A DNA stretch of 59,671 bases from Vagococcus fluvialis bH819 (lineage in GTDB: Bacteria > Bacillota > Bacilli > Lactobacillales > Vagococcaceae), in assembly GCF_900163795.1 (NCBI RefSeq), contig NZ_FWFD01000019.1, positions 1-59,671 on the forward strand. The letters run 5' to 3'. Shown piece after piece: positions 50,029-58,689 of this stretch. The stretch's first letter is position 1, and each line of letters starts with the position of its first letter. The position numbers and the translations under genes are program-made. The notes beneath the pieces were generated by a model. It was not told the origin of the DNA. It did not search any database and saw nothing but the letters and a program-made list of their open reading frames with translations.

Positions 50029-50511
50029 CTACTTGCTTTGTTCCTCTGCACTCATTCTTTCTATTATAGAATCTAATTCTTTTCTGCTTTTTTCCCCTTC
50101 AGTAACTTTGAACCTAATATTGATTGCTTGAAAGTAATAATAGCCCAACCCACCAGAAAAAATCCAATCAATATTATTTCTAAAACCAAATTTAACCATT
50201 TCAATAAGTTGATCCTTACTAAAATCTTCGTAATCAATTTCATCATTTTTAGGATCACTATAACCGTAACTGTAACCATTAAACAAATTGAATCCTAGTA
50301 TCAGCAGTCGCATAGTTTCGCCAGTAACCCACGCACTATTTATAACAGAACGATTAATACCACCTTCACTATATATTTCTAAAAAGTGGTTTCTTGTGTC
50401 TTCTGTTAGACCTATAAGATAAAACAAACTGTTTCTGTAAACGTCCGAATCAGTTTTATTTTTCATATAAAATTCTTCATGATCCGGATTAATAAATACT
50501 AATTCCTTCAT
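50029..50511 (-). CDS. DUF6075-like protein
   Basis: A 160-residue soluble protein from ATG 50511 (AGGTGGGA site). Motifs FINPDHEEFYMKN, SLFYLIGLTEDTRNHF and GFNLFNGYSY match my memory of DUF6075, a family of unknown function in Firmicutes. It is driven by an operator-controlled promoter. Confidence 0.65.
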   Translation of the reverse strand: MKELVFINPDHEEFYMKNKTDSDVYRNSLFYLIGLTEDTRNHFLEIYSEGGINRSVINSAWVTGETMRLLILGFNLFNGYSYGYSDPKNDEIDYEDFSKDQLIEMVKFGFRNNIDWIFSGGLGYYYFQAINIRFKVTEGEKSRKELDSIIERMSAEEQSK

Positions 50512-50549
50512 ATTGATTCCCACCTATCTTTATTTGTAGTACCTTTATT

Positions 50550-50578
50550 ATAACCCAATGACTACAAGTAGTCTATGA
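50550..50578 (-). promoter_or_regulatory. Operator-controlled promoter of the DUF6075-like gene
   Basis: On the minus strand TAGACT, 17 bases, TATAAT, with the palindrome (50561-50572) filling the spacer from the end of the -35 box, exactly as at other members of the set. Confidence 0.8.
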
Positions 50579-50585
50579 GTTTTTT

Positions 50586-50629
50586 AAAAAAAAACTTGAC
50601 GCAGTATCAATATAAAACTACGTCAAGTT
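50586..50629 (-). terminator. Terminator after the HigA-like gene
   Basis: AACTTGACG (50593-50601) and CGTCAAGTT (50621-50629), followed on the minus strand by a T run. It closes the toxin-antitoxin operon. Confidence 0.8.
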
Positions 50630-50641
50630 GATAGCTAACTG

Positions 50642-50959
50642 TTAAACATGAGCTACAGCTTTTTCTTGTTTTCCTTTGTTTATTTGTTGCTCGATCCCCA
50701 TTGAAAAAATGTTTGCTACATCAAAATCTAAGGCATTTAAGACCCTTACAACAGTTTCTAGCGTTGGTCTATTGTAATAATTTTCAAATTTAGAATACTG
50801 AACTTGACTCATTCCGGTTTTTTCAGCAATTTCAACTTGTGTAATTTTTTTATCTTCCCTAGCAAATTTAATAGCATTGACGATCTCAATTAACTGTAAA
50901 TCTAATTCAGTAGTTTGGCCACGATCAATCATTCTCTTTTTTATTTCTGAATATTTCAT
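50642..50959 (-). CDS. HigA-like XRE antitoxin
   Basis: A 105-residue protein with one XRE helix-turn-helix (KKITQVEIAEKTGMSQVQYSK, split, and RPTLETVVRVLNALDFDV). It lies downstream of a HigB-like toxin gene, the order typical of HigBA. It should bind the toxin and repress the operon. The gap of 131 bases between the two genes is larger than usual. Confidence 0.85.
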   Translation of the reverse strand: MKYSEIKKRMIDRGQTTELDLQLIEIVNAIKFAREDKKITQVEIAEKTGMSQVQYSKFENYYNRPTLETVVRVLNALDFDVANIFSMGIEQQINKGKQEKAVAHV

Positions 50960-51090
50960 ATATTAACCCTTCTTTCCTTTAATGATCTTTTAAAGTTCAA
51001 ACCTTTGCCGGTAGGAATATCTTTCTTTCATACTCATACCTATCTATTCTTAATAGTTTCTTCCTATGTTTGATAACTGGTAAGGGAGCG

Positions 51091-51420
51091 TTAGCCCCCA
51101 CGATTTAACCAGTCGTCAATTTCTCTAAAAGCTTTTTTAATTTCAGCTTTAGGCGTTTTTTGTGTCTGTTTTAAAAAAGAGTGTAACAAGATTAGCTCAT
51201 TGCCCTTTACATAAAAGAAAATTCTATGCCTATCGAGAACAATTTCATACATCTTGCCTTCAATATGCCCCACTACTGGACGACCCTTTCTAGCACCCTT
51301 TTTTTCTAATTCATCAAATATTAACAACAACCTGTTAACCTTACTTTCTTTCAGTGTTTCAATGAATTCATCAACTGGCACAACACCTTTTTTAGTTTCA
51401 TAAAAAGTTAACTCATACAT
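51091..51420 (-). CDS. HigB/Gp49-like RelE-superfamily toxin
   Basis: A 109-residue protein: MYELTFYETKKGVVPVDEFI, RPVVGHIEGKMYEIVLDRHRIFFYVKGNELILLHSF (in parts), KQTQKTPKAEIKKAFREIDDWL. This is the Gp49-like HigB fold, a ribosome-dependent mRNA interferase. With the gene at 50642 it forms a toxin-antitoxin pair that stabilises the plasmid. Confidence 0.9.
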   Translation of the reverse strand: MYELTFYETKKGVVPVDEFIETLKESKVNRLLLIFDELEKKGARKGRPVVGHIEGKMYEIVLDRHRIFFYVKGNELILLHSFLKQTQKTPKAEIKKAFREIDDWLNRGG

Positions 51421-51562
51421 TTGCCTTTACCTCTCTCACATTATTTACTATGTAAATCCCCCCTTCAACTTTATAACTAATTATAGCATTTATACGCTTG
51501 TATGTCAAGCGTGACATATTGCATTTGTGGCATATTTCAAAAAAATAAACCTCGATAGAAGT

Positions 51563-51874
51563 TTATTTATAAGCGAGTTTTTCTATCAACTCATTAAATT
51601 CCTCGTCATTTATAGCATAATAATTTTCTAAAAATTTTTCTATCAATGCAACTGGTCTTTTGTCACCCCTCATTGTAAACTGTATTTTGTCGCCTGTTTT
51701 CAGTTCTGGATAATAATAGCTGTCATTGGCTAAGACGCCTTCAAAATGTCCGCCACGATCATTACTATCATATTTATCTGAAACCTCTTTAGCGACTTCT
51801 ACAAAGCACCCCTCACCATATCCACCATTAAAGCCTTGTTCATTTCTAGGTAAATTAACTTTGATTGTATTCAT
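51563..51874 (-). CDS. Hypothetical protein
   Basis: A 103-residue protein from ATG 51874 (AAGGG site). Pattern MNTIKVNLPRNEQGF, GEGCFVEVAKEV and ELKTGDKIQFTMRGD reads as a small beta barrel. Not recognised. A variant operator (51908-51919, one mismatch) lies upstream. Confidence 0.65.
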   Translation of the reverse strand: MNTIKVNLPRNEQGFNGGYGEGCFVEVAKEVSDKYDSNDRGGHFEGVLANDSYYYPELKTGDKIQFTMRGDKRPVALIEKFLENYYAINDEEFNELIEKLAYK

Positions 51875-51940
51875 ATTATTAGCCCTTTTTATAATTAACT
51901 TAGAATGACTACAAGAAGTCACTCTAAGAATTCTATTATA

Positions 51941-52687
51941 TTATTTAAAATCAGTTACATTTACTTCTAATTCTAATTCATTAAACACACTTCTAATTAT
52001 ACTATAGATAGCATTGTCAGTTAATATCCTTTGCCATCTTTCATTTTTTGGTGACCATCTAAGAGAACCCTTTTTTAATAGCGTTCTAGTTTCATCGCAA
52101 GGTTTTCCGTCAGTCTTTATATATACTCGATTATTTTCTAAGTCTATGCCATAGCCCACCAGTTCATCATGATTTAATTCTTTATAAAATGATTGCCACC
52201 CTTTTTCTTCTGCTCTTTCTTTCCTCATTTTCTCTGTTTTAACTTGTTGATCTAGCAATACCGGATCGAACATTTTTCTTGTATTATTTAAAAATTTTGC
52301 GTGTTTTCCAGATTTTGAATATAGTTCTTTTTCTCGTTCGTGAATCCTAGCTAGTTCTTTTTCTTTTTTTCTAACGGGATAGTTAGCCCCACCACAAATC
52401 ATAACCGAGGGAATGGTAGTTCCTTGTAAAATACTAGTTCTTAAATCGACTACTAATTTATTGTATTGTACTAACCTTTCATTCAATTCATTTTCATTCT
52501 CACTAGTTGATAAATCTTGAAATTTAGATACAAAATCTATTATATAGCCTTTAACTTCTACATTGAAATCTCGCCCTCTACGGAATGATGTTAAATCTTC
52601 GTAGCGTTCGCCTACCTCACTAGCTATCTGATAAACCAATTCAAACTCACCATTTTTAACACTTGCAAACGTCAATTCTTTTTTCAT
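51941..52687 (-). CDS. Hypothetical protein with polyvalent-protein-like C-terminus
   Basis: A 248-residue protein. The C-terminal part TLLKKGSLRWSPKNERWQRILTDNAI (in parts) matches a short motif seen at the ends of many plasmid and phage polyvalent proteins (W.P....WQR.LT.NA). The N-terminal half is helical and charged. Two operators lie before it. Confidence 0.7.
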   Translation of the reverse strand: MKKELTFASVKNGEFELVYQIASEVGERYEDLTSFRRGRDFNVEVKGYIIDFVSKFQDLSTSENENELNERLVQYNKLVVDLRTSILQGTTIPSVMICGGANYPVRKKEKELARIHEREKELYSKSGKHAKFLNNTRKMFDPVLLDQQVKTEKMRKERAEEKGWQSFYKELNHDELVGYGIDLENNRVYIKTDGKPCDETRTLLKKGSLRWSPKNERWQRILTDNAIYSIIRSVFNELELEVNVTDFK

Positions 52688-52707
52688 AAAACCCTTCTTT
52701 CTAAATG

Positions 52708-52769
52708 ACTACTTGTAGTCATTTGCTGTTACAACTAATATAGCACACTCGACTACAAGTAGTCAATAG
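52708..52769 (-). promoter_or_regulatory. Operator-controlled promoter with a second downstream operator
   Basis: On the minus strand TTGACT, 18 bases, TATATT, with the palindrome at 52752-52763 in the spacer. A second palindrome at 52708-52719 lies between the start point and the ribosome binding site of the gene at 52687. Two sites 44 bases apart could support looping or a roadblock. Confidence 0.8.
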
Positions 52770-52770
52770 G

Positions 52771-52810
52771 TTAAAAATTAAAAACCTAACTTTTTAATAA
52801 TTAGGTTAGC
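52771..52810 (-). terminator. Terminator after a small reading frame
   Basis: AACCTAA and TTAGGTT (52783-52789, 52801-52807) with a T-rich tail on the minus strand. It overlaps the last codons of the 44-residue frame. Confidence 0.6.
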
Positions 52811-52912
52811 ATTTCTGATAGTATTTTCATTGTTAATATGCGTTCTAAAGCCTTTAATTTTTTCCAATAATAACATGTCATCGTAAACTTTTAATGCTTT
52901 TAAATCCTTCAT
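52778..52912 (-). CDS. Possible 44-residue protein
   Basis: ATG 52912 to TAA 52780; product MKDLKALKVYDDMLLLEKIK then GFRTHINNENTIRNANLIIK. It has no strong ribosome binding site (AAGGATAG is 26 bases away). It occupies most of the gap between two genes and ends in a terminator, which argues for it being real. Confidence 0.4.
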   Translation of the reverse strand: MKDLKALKVYDDMLLLEKIKGFRTHINNENTIRNANLIIKKLGF

Positions 52913-52947
52913 AGGACTTATATTACTACTATCTATCCTTTCCCACC

Positions 52948-53328
52948 CTAAAAATTATCCCAATCCAAATAGCCAAAGGCATTGATACTTTCTTTTTCTG
53001 CATAATGAATAATATATTTATCGTTAGACGGAGTAATTTTTGATATTTCATATACCCCACTACAATTTGATAGACCAATTATGTTCCAATTACTTATATT
53101 CTCTAATAAATCACCAATAATTTGTTTTTCTTTAAGTTCACTTTCCCTGTAACTATTTAGATTAAACTTAGGTAGAGTAATAGTTTTTTTGTTTTCATCA
53201 ATTTCAATAAACCATTCAAAATGATTTGTTTTTTCAAAATATGCTTTTCTTTTAATGCTTACGTTTTTTTGTTCAAAAAAATTCAAGTCATACTTTTCTT
53301 CAAAAGCCTTTAACCAATCCCTTGCCAT
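52948..53328 (-). CDS. Hypothetical protein
   Basis: A 126-residue protein from ATG 53328 (AGGTGAG site). Pattern WLKAFEEKYDLNFFEQ, HFEWFIEIDENKKTITLPKF and VYEISKITPSNDKYIIHYA; a small alpha-beta protein. Not recognised. Confidence 0.65.
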   Translation of the reverse strand: MARDWLKAFEEKYDLNFFEQKNVSIKRKAYFEKTNHFEWFIEIDENKKTITLPKFNLNSYRESELKEKQIIGDLLENISNWNIIGLSNCSGVYEISKITPSNDKYIIHYAEKESINAFGYLDWDNF

Positions 53329-53412
53329 ATTGCTCACCTGTTTACACTTTCTTATTAATCTTCTTGTTATTATTTTAAGTAATACACACGTTGCTATTGT
53401 TCTAGGTAATCA

Positions 53413-53601
53413 CTAATTTTCCATAACGACTTTTGCTTGTGCGAATTTTAAAAACTCATAGAAACTAACGCCTTCTTCTACACAGACTTTTCTAACTTTT
53501 ACTATGTCGTATCCTGTTTCGGTTTGACCTGTATCTAAATTAAAAACTTCTTTTTCCATTTGTTTACGGTTAGCGTAAATCTTTTCGAATACTTCATTCA
53601 T
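53413..53601 (-). CDS. Small hypothetical protein
   Basis: A 62-residue protein (MNEVFEKIYANRKQMEKEVF ...) with a good GAGG site. The C-terminal half (VRKVCVEEGVSFYEFLKFAQ) could be a helix-turn-helix-like pair. No family recognised. Confidence 0.55.
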   Translation of the reverse strand: MNEVFEKIYANRKQMEKEVFNLDTGQTETGYDIVKVRKVCVEEGVSFYEFLKFAQAKVVMEN

Positions 53602-53690
53602 TTACATTACCTCACTTTTTATTATTTTAAGTAATACTAATCATGTGTTATGCGATTTGAGTTCTGCAATAATTTTTAAATTTTCTTTTT

Positions 53691-53849
53691 TTAGTGCTTC
53701 AATTTTTTTAAATTTGAAACAGGTACATTCTCAACAATCTCTTTTTTAAAAAAAAATGTTGTTTTTATTTTAGGAGATAAAAAAGCAATTAAACTTTTAT
53801 TCCTTCTCAATTTTTTTTCTAATTGTTTTTTTCTTTTCCGTTCATTCAT
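53691..53849 (-). CDS. Small basic protein (uncertain)
   Basis: A 52-residue frame from ATG 53849 (GGGGTG, 10 bases). It is very basic (MNERKRKKQLEKKLRRNKSL) and ends NLKKLKH. It may be a DNA-binding peptide. Low certainty because of its composition. Confidence 0.4.
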   Translation of the reverse strand: MNERKRKKQLEKKLRRNKSLIAFLSPKIKTTFFFKKEIVENVPVSNLKKLKH

Positions 53850-53886
53850 TCTGTCCGTCACCCCATTACACATTTGTTGTTATTAT

Positions 53887-54045
53887 CTAAAATCTCTGCC
53901 CTACTTTTGTTATCACATAAGCAAGAAAAAAATGAACCATTAGTCCAAATACAAAAAAGAAAGGTTTAGATATAAAAACAAATCCAAAAAACATAATTAG
54001 TTCCAGTGCTAAAATCAATCCCATCATTCTTCCTATTATACGCAT
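53887..54045 (-). CDS. Small membrane protein, 52 residues
   Basis: ATG 54045 (AGGTAGG site) to TAG 53889. Product MRIIGRMMGLILALELIMFF followed by a second hydrophobic segment and AYVITKVGQRF: two membrane helices. Its start overlaps the last codons of the upstream gene, so translation is coupled. Confidence 0.6.
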   Translation of the reverse strand: MRIIGRMMGLILALELIMFFGFVFISKPFFFVFGLMVHFFLAYVITKVGQRF

Positions 54046-54401
54046 ACTTTTTTCCTACCTTTTCGCCGTTTACGGATCTTTTTTAAATCATTCGCTTTTT
54101 CAACTGCTTCTATATTCTTATAATACCTATCAAGATTTACAAACATTACGCCTACAAGGATTGGTGCAAGAGCGTCAGACGTTACTTTATCAATGATTGT
54201 ATGTATCTTTTTCTTATCAATGATTATAGGCTTCTTTTCCGTATCAGTGATTGTAGGCGTCTTTTCCGTATCAATTGAATCTGATAAGAATAATTCATTT
54301 AAAACGATTAAACCAACTATTAAGACCGTTACAGCGAATACCATTCCAAAACTTTCTCTTAAAAGTGATACAGCTGTTACTTTTTTATTTTTATCTCTCA
54401 T
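54036..54401 (-). CDS. Membrane-anchored hypothetical protein
   Basis: A 121-residue protein with one strong helix (FGMVFAVTVLIVGLIVLN), a short duplicated segment (DTEKTPTITDTEKKPIIID), a weaker hydrophobic stretch, and a very basic C-terminus (KKIRKRRKGRKK). It overlaps the next gene. Not recognised. Confidence 0.6.
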   Translation of the reverse strand: MRDKNKKVTAVSLLRESFGMVFAVTVLIVGLIVLNELFLSDSIDTEKTPTITDTEKKPIIIDKKKIHTIIDKVTSDALAPILVGVMFVNLDRYYKNIEAVEKANDLKKIRKRRKGRKKVCV

Positions 54402-54548
54402 AATCTCAATCCTTTCTACAATTTTCTATATTTAGGCACTTATCTAACACCAATTGATAATACATCTGTTTAGCTCCTTCTTTCTATTATCTTAATTTAT
54501 ATAAAAAAATACTTACTATTCATCTTTTCAAAACCGCCTTAGAATATA

Positions 54549-55532
54549 CTAGGACGGGAATTCTTTCTTTATAGAATTCTCTATAAATTCAATATCACTC
54601 TCATTAACAAAATCAAAGTCATAACTTACTGGTAATTCCCATTCGTAGACGCTAGGACGCCCTTTTAAAGCTCCATTACTTGTTGTGTTAACAACTATCA
54701 TATAAAGAGTGTCATTGTCTACTCTAGTAACTTTAGCTTGTAAATCGCTAGTTACGCCTTGTGAAAACCGAATACATTTACCTACTAAACTAGAATAATC
54801 TGTATAGATACTACTTTTTGTAAAATCTACCGAACCACCTTGTTTTAATCCGTTTTTATAAGCTTCTATAATTTCTACTGGCGGTATGTTTGTTTCTAAA
54901 GGTTTACCAAAACTTTCTGTTTTGATTTTGTAGGCGTCCTCAACCTCTTTCGGCATAAGAACCACTAATTCATAGCTTTTTCTCAATTCTGAAACCTGTT
55001 CTTTAAATTTATTATCTAAACCTATCAAAAAACCTCTTATATAGCTTGATTTAAGGCTTTCTGTATAGTATCTCTCTCTAATTAAATCATTCTCTAAATA
55101 AAAATCATTAATGAATTTTTTACTATGAAAAACAATAATTTCATAAGCTAATAAATACATTTCTTTGGCCAACTCTAAATCTTTTTCCATTCCATAAAAA
55201 ACAATTTTTCTTTTTTGGTGCATTGATCCAGACAACCGTTTACTAGAAATAAAATTTTTCACTCTAAAATTTTCTGCAATAATAATAGCTAGTTGGCGTT
55301 CCCACCAGAATAATTTTTTATAAATTGTCACGCTGTCTTCACCGATAATTTCTGTAGAAACTTCTGAATCTTCCACATCAATTTTGTTAATGTTATACTG
55401 GATCATTAGTTTTTGAGCGAGTACAAAAGCTGATTGGCTTTCTTCATCATTTTTTTGATCCTTAGAAATTGCTAATAACCCTTTCACTTTTTTTACAATC
55501 TTATCATATTTAGGTTCGTTCGCTTGACCCAT
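54549..55532 (-). CDS. DUF2786-like protein
   Basis: A 327-residue protein. The N-terminus (KIVKKVKGLLAISKDQKNDEESQSAFVLAQKLM, in parts: VKGLLAISKDQKND and ESQSAFVLAQKLMIQYNI) is a DUF2786 domain; the middle (FWWERQLAIIIAENFRVKNF) is the DUF7168-like partner, and the C-terminus a small beta domain. The family is common on plasmids and phages; function unknown. An operator is placed 19 bases before the start. Confidence 0.75.
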   Translation of the reverse strand: MGQANEPKYDKIVKKVKGLLAISKDQKNDEESQSAFVLAQKLMIQYNINKIDVEDSEVSTEIIGEDSVTIYKKLFWWERQLAIIIAENFRVKNFISSKRLSGSMHQKRKIVFYGMEKDLELAKEMYLLAYEIIVFHSKKFINDFYLENDLIRERYYTESLKSSYIRGFLIGLDNKFKEQVSELRKSYELVVLMPKEVEDAYKIKTESFGKPLETNIPPVEIIEAYKNGLKQGGSVDFTKSSIYTDYSSLVGKCIRFSQGVTSDLQAKVTRVDNDTLYMIVVNTTSNGALKGRPSVYEWELPVSYDFDFVNESDIEFIENSIKKEFPS

Positions 55533-55550
55533 TTTACGCCTTCCAATCCG

Positions 55551-55562
55551 ACTACTTGTAGT
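55551..55562. promoter_or_regulatory. Operator palindrome directly before the DUF2786-like gene
   Basis: ACTACTTGTAGT between the stop at 55568 and the ribosome binding site GGAAGG. No promoter fits in the 36-base gap, so it may block transcripts coming from the XRE genes. Confidence 0.7.
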
Positions 55563-55567
55563 CTTTG

Positions 55568-56461
55568 TTAGTGGTAGTTAACTACTATTTCTTTAATTTG
55601 TTCTATTTTTCTTTTTAGTGATTTAATTTCTTTTTCTTGTTCTTGAATGGTTTGATCTTTTAAATCAATTTGACCGGATAACAGCCAATCAATTGTTGTT
55701 TCACCAACGTTGGCTAGTAACAGTAATTTTTTTTTGCTAGGAAAATTAGTTCCACGTTCCCAATTAGAAACAGTTGCTCTAGGTGAGTTATCTGATTTCT
55801 CTCCCAATTCTTCCATTGTCCAACCTTTCAATTGTCTTAATTCTTTTATTCTTTTTCCAACTGCTAAAGGATTAATTTTTTTTTCATAACTAGTATTTTC
55901 AATATCATTAATTATTCTTATTAACTTTGTATTTTCAATTTTTAAATTATTAATAATAATATCTTTAAAATCTTCTTCACCAAGTAATATCCATTCCGCC
56001 GTTACTTGACTTATTTCAGCTAACTTATCTATATATTTCTTTTTAGGCAAATTTCTTCCGCTCTCCCAAGTTGCGATAGTGCTTTTCGGAGATCCCCCCA
56101 ATAATCTTCCTAAGTGTTCCATAGTCCACCCATTTAACAAACGGATTTGCTTTATTCTTTGGCCTACTTTTTGTGGATCTATATTAGTATTATTTTTTTC
56201 AAGTATATTTTGATTACTTTCCCCGTATATAATATAATCCACTGTAACGTTTCCTATCATAGCGATGTCTAACAGACGATCTTTGTTTGGTAAATTATTT
56301 TCTATTTCCCAATTTCTAACTAATCCTTTAGAAGCAGGTGGGTCAAAAAGTTTTCCAAACTGTTCTAAGGTTAACTTCATACTTTTTCTGATTTGTTCGA
56401 TTCGTTCACCATAACCTATAGCCTTAACTTTTTCCCCTTCTTTATTACTAAACCTATTCAT
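55568..56461 (-). CDS. Triple XRE helix-turn-helix protein
   Basis: A 297-residue protein with three XRE-type units at about residues 15-75, 95-160 and 200-260. Each has the pattern (I..IR...G.TM..LG)(S...I.NWE.G.NLP.K..L..IA..G..TVDWIL.G). A C-terminal coiled coil ends it (IQEQEKEIKSLKRKIEQIKE). Its ATG overlaps the previous stop (ATGA). It could act as a multivalent DNA-binding regulator. Confidence 0.8.
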   Translation of the reverse strand: MNRFSNKEGEKVKAIGYGERIEQIRKSMKLTLEQFGKLFDPPASKGLVRNWEIENNLPNKDRLLDIAMIGNVTVDYIIYGESNQNILEKNNTNIDPQKVGQRIKQIRLLNGWTMEHLGRLLGGSPKSTIATWESGRNLPKKKYIDKLAEISQVTAEWILLGEEDFKDIIINNLKIENTKLIRIINDIENTSYEKKINPLAVGKRIKELRQLKGWTMEELGEKSDNSPRATVSNWERGTNFPSKKKLLLLANVGETTIDWLLSGQIDLKDQTIQEQEKEIKSLKRKIEQIKEIVVNYH

Positions 56462-57183
56462 GATAGCTTTCCCCTCAAATTCTCTATTATTTTTTTAAAC
56501 TTTTCATTTTCTAACTTCAAATTTTTGATAACTTCATCTTTATAATCAATACGGCCATGTAGCAACCATTCAACTGTTGTATCACCAATTTCAGCAATCC
56601 TAGACAACCTTTTTTTGTTCGGTAATGTAAACCCTCGTTCCCAATTATTAACATTTCCTTTTTGTGAACTTCCTATTAAATCAGCAAATTCTTTCATAGT
56701 CATATTTTTAGATTTTCTAATGGTTCGTATTATTTGTCCTGTTAATTTAGGATTTGGCTTATTATCTGGGGAATCATTTTCATTCATATATAATATTTCT
56801 AACAAATGGTTGGCACATTGAATTATAACTAGGTCTTCCTCATAACTTATTTTTTGCCTATTTAAAATTTCTAACAAATTATTTCGGTACTTAATAAGGG
56901 AATCCTCACCAGAGCGAGTAAGAACTTCTTTTTCCTGTAGATAAGTCAATTTACAGACGTAATCACCAACCCCCCCGTACTTAATCCAATCAGTCGTAGT
57001 ATTGCCTAAAAGGGCAATTTTTTCTAATCTATTTTTATTAGGTAAATTATTACCTTTTTCCCAATTATTAATCGTGCTTGGGCTACTAGTATCAACTAAC
57101 TTCCCTAAATCTGCCATAGTGTAGTTATGTTCTTCTCTAATCTGTTTGATACGAATTCCGGACTCTACAAGATTAATTTTCAT
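56458..57183 (-). CDS. Double XRE helix-turn-helix protein
   Basis: A 241-residue protein from ATG 57183 (GAGGTGG site). XRE units at about residues 5-65 and 145-205, the second ending DTTVEWLLHGRIDYKDEVI, with a linker carrying cysteines between and a coiled-coil tail. It overlaps the preceding gene and is coupled to the next. Confidence 0.8.
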   Translation of the reverse strand: MKINLVESGIRIKQIREEHNYTMADLGKLVDTSSPSTINNWEKGNNLPNKNRLEKIALLGNTTTDWIKYGGVGDYVCKLTYLQEKEVLTRSGEDSLIKYRNNLLEILNRQKISYEEDLVIIQCANHLLEILYMNENDSPDNKPNPKLTGQIIRTIRKSKNMTMKEFADLIGSSQKGNVNNWERGFTLPNKKRLSRIAEIGDTTVEWLLHGRIDYKDEVIKNLKLENEKFKKIIENLRGKLS

Positions 57184-57191
57184 TTGCCACC

Positions 57192-57728
57192 TCACACATC
57201 TATTGTTTCCCCAAATAATATTTTTTTCATTTCATTTATTTTATTATTAAGTATTTCATTTTCCATTTTCAAATTCTGAATAATTTCTTCTTGATAATTA
57301 GTATGTCCGGATAGTAGCCAATCAACTGTATTTTCACCAATAACAGCTATTCTCTCTAACCTTGTTTTATTAGGTAGGTTATACCCTTTTTCCCAATTAT
57401 TAACGGCACTGGAATTGGAAGCCCCAATCAAAGAAGAAAATTCTTCCATAGTTAAACTTTTTGACTGTCTAATTAATAGAATTCTTTTTCCTGTTTCAGA
57501 AATATCCCTCTCTACACGATCAGATTCCGCATTTCTAAACTTAGATAACCCCATAATATATGCCGGATCTACATTGTAATATTCCGCCAATTTGACCCAC
57601 CTTTCTTTGTTAGGCCATCTTTCTTCTCTTTCATAAGCCCCTAACGCTTGTTTGCTCATTCCTATTTCCTTGCTTACATCTGATAAGATTAATTTATGTT
57701 CATTCCTTATTTCCTTCAACCTATTCAT
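57192..57728 (-). CDS. Double XRE helix-turn-helix protein with classical first unit
   Basis: A 178-residue protein. The first unit (MNRLKEIRNEHKLILSDVSK, then GMSKQALGAYEREERWPNKE) is a classical XRE repressor domain; the second (TMEEFSSLIGASNSSAVNNWE and KTRLERIAVIGENTVDWLLSG) belongs to the same type as in the two downstream genes. Probable founder of the array. Its start follows AAAGGGGA. Confidence 0.82.
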   Translation of the reverse strand: MNRLKEIRNEHKLILSDVSKEIGMSKQALGAYEREERWPNKERWVKLAEYYNVDPAYIMGLSKFRNAESDRVERDISETGKRILLIRQSKSLTMEEFSSLIGASNSSAVNNWEKGYNLPNKTRLERIAVIGENTVDWLLSGHTNYQEEIIQNLKMENEILNNKINEMKKILFGETIDV

Positions 57729-57753
57729 AATTTCTTTTCCCCTTTTGAATTTG

Positions 57754-58323
57754 TTAGATGATTATATTTTCTCGTCTTCGTTTTTCTCGATACAGCGTAC
57801 TTTCACTAATCCCCGTCATTTTAGATACTTTTTTCACACTGTTATTTTCTAGTAATGTAAAAGCTAAATCTAGTTGATCTTTAGTAAATTTTTTAGGCCG
57901 GCCATCTTTAAAATTAGGATCGTTCTTTTTTGCAAACGCCTTGCCTTCTTGCGTCCGCTCAATAATCATATCTCGCTCATATTCTGCAAAGGCGAATAAT
58001 TGCGTTAAAATCAATCTGCCATTAGGAGTATTTTCAATTAGTCCTTGATTTAAAATATGAACGCTTACACCACGTTCAAATAATTCCTTAGTAGTTGTTA
58101 GACCCTCTATTGTTGATCGAGCAAACCTATCTAGCTTTGTAACAACGAAGGTATCACCTTTTTTTAACAAATTTTTCAATTTAATAAATTCCGGCCTATT
58201 GATTTTAGACCCAGTATGTTTTTCTTTAAAAATTATTTCACAACCAGATTTTTCTAACAATTCTAGTTGCGTAGGAAAATCTTGACTTCCTGTACTAACT
58301 CTTGCGTAACCGTAAATTGTCAT
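57754..58323 (-). CDS. Serine recombinase, resolvase type
   Basis: A 189-residue recombinase: catalytic Ser at residue 10 in [52 protein letters not shown], and a C-terminal helix-turn-helix ([20 protein letters not shown]). Length and motifs are those of Tn3-family/Inc18 resolvases, which resolve plasmid multimers and so aid stable inheritance. A putative res site lies upstream. Confidence 0.93.
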   Translation of the reverse strand: MTIYGYARVSTGSQDFPTQLELLEKSGCEIIFKEKHTGSKINRPEFIKLKNLLKKGDTFVVTKLDRFARSTIEGLTTTKELFERGVSVHILNQGLIENTPNGRLILTQLFAFAEYERDMIIERTQEGKAFAKKNDPNFKDGRPKKFTKDQLDLAFTLLENNSVKKVSKMTGISESTLYREKRRRENIII

Positions 58324-58335
58324 ATTTTATCCCCT

Positions 58336-58426
58336 CACTTTTGACAGTAACTTTTGACAGTCTAATAACCCTTATTATACCACCACCAATTATCACTGTC
58401 ATTAGTTTTAAGTTTTGACAGTAAAA
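58336..58426. promoter_or_regulatory. Putative res site upstream of the resolvase gene
   Basis: TTTTGACAGT occurs at 58339, 58352 and 58413, and the inverted form ACTGTCA at about 58395-58401. Repeated half sites directly upstream of a resolvase gene are typical of res, which also serves as operator. Confidence 0.65.
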
Positions 58427-58431
58427 AGACA

Positions 58432-58653
58432 TTAATTATGTTCTGACATTTCTTCAAAAATTCCTTTAGCATGTTCCTCAGCCGTTTCAAACCGATCTTT
58501 TCCTAAGCGATAGGATAAAACTATATCTAATTGATAATCATTAAAATAAAAACCACCTTCATAAATATAAAAAATTTCGATTGGTTTATTATTCCCAATT
58601 GCTCTAATTTCTTTTTTTAAATCTGAAACTGAATATTTAGCTGACATGTTCAT
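58432..58653 (-). CDS. Small hypothetical protein upstream of the resolvase
   Basis: A 73-residue protein (MNMSAKYSVSDLKKEIRAIG, then FYIYEGGFYFNDYQLDIVLS). AGGGGAGCG precedes the ATG at 58653; a second ATG at 58647 is possible. Not recognised. It has a strong operator-controlled promoter. Confidence 0.65.
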   Translation of the reverse strand: MNMSAKYSVSDLKKEIRAIGNNKPIEIFYIYEGGFYFNDYQLDIVLSYRLGKDRFETAEEHAKGIFEEMSEHN

Positions 58654-58689
58654 TCGCTCCCCTTCTTAATTAACTCTATAACAAATTAT

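Noticed and set aside
50073-50279. Second minus-strand frame of 68 codons
   Set aside because: It overlaps the DUF6075-like gene in another frame, has no ribosome binding site, and is of biased composition.
57754-58323. Serine recombinase as a transposase or integrase of a mobile element
   Set aside because: It has the size and motifs of a resolvase, a putative res site next to it, and no inverted terminal repeats or transposase gene around it.
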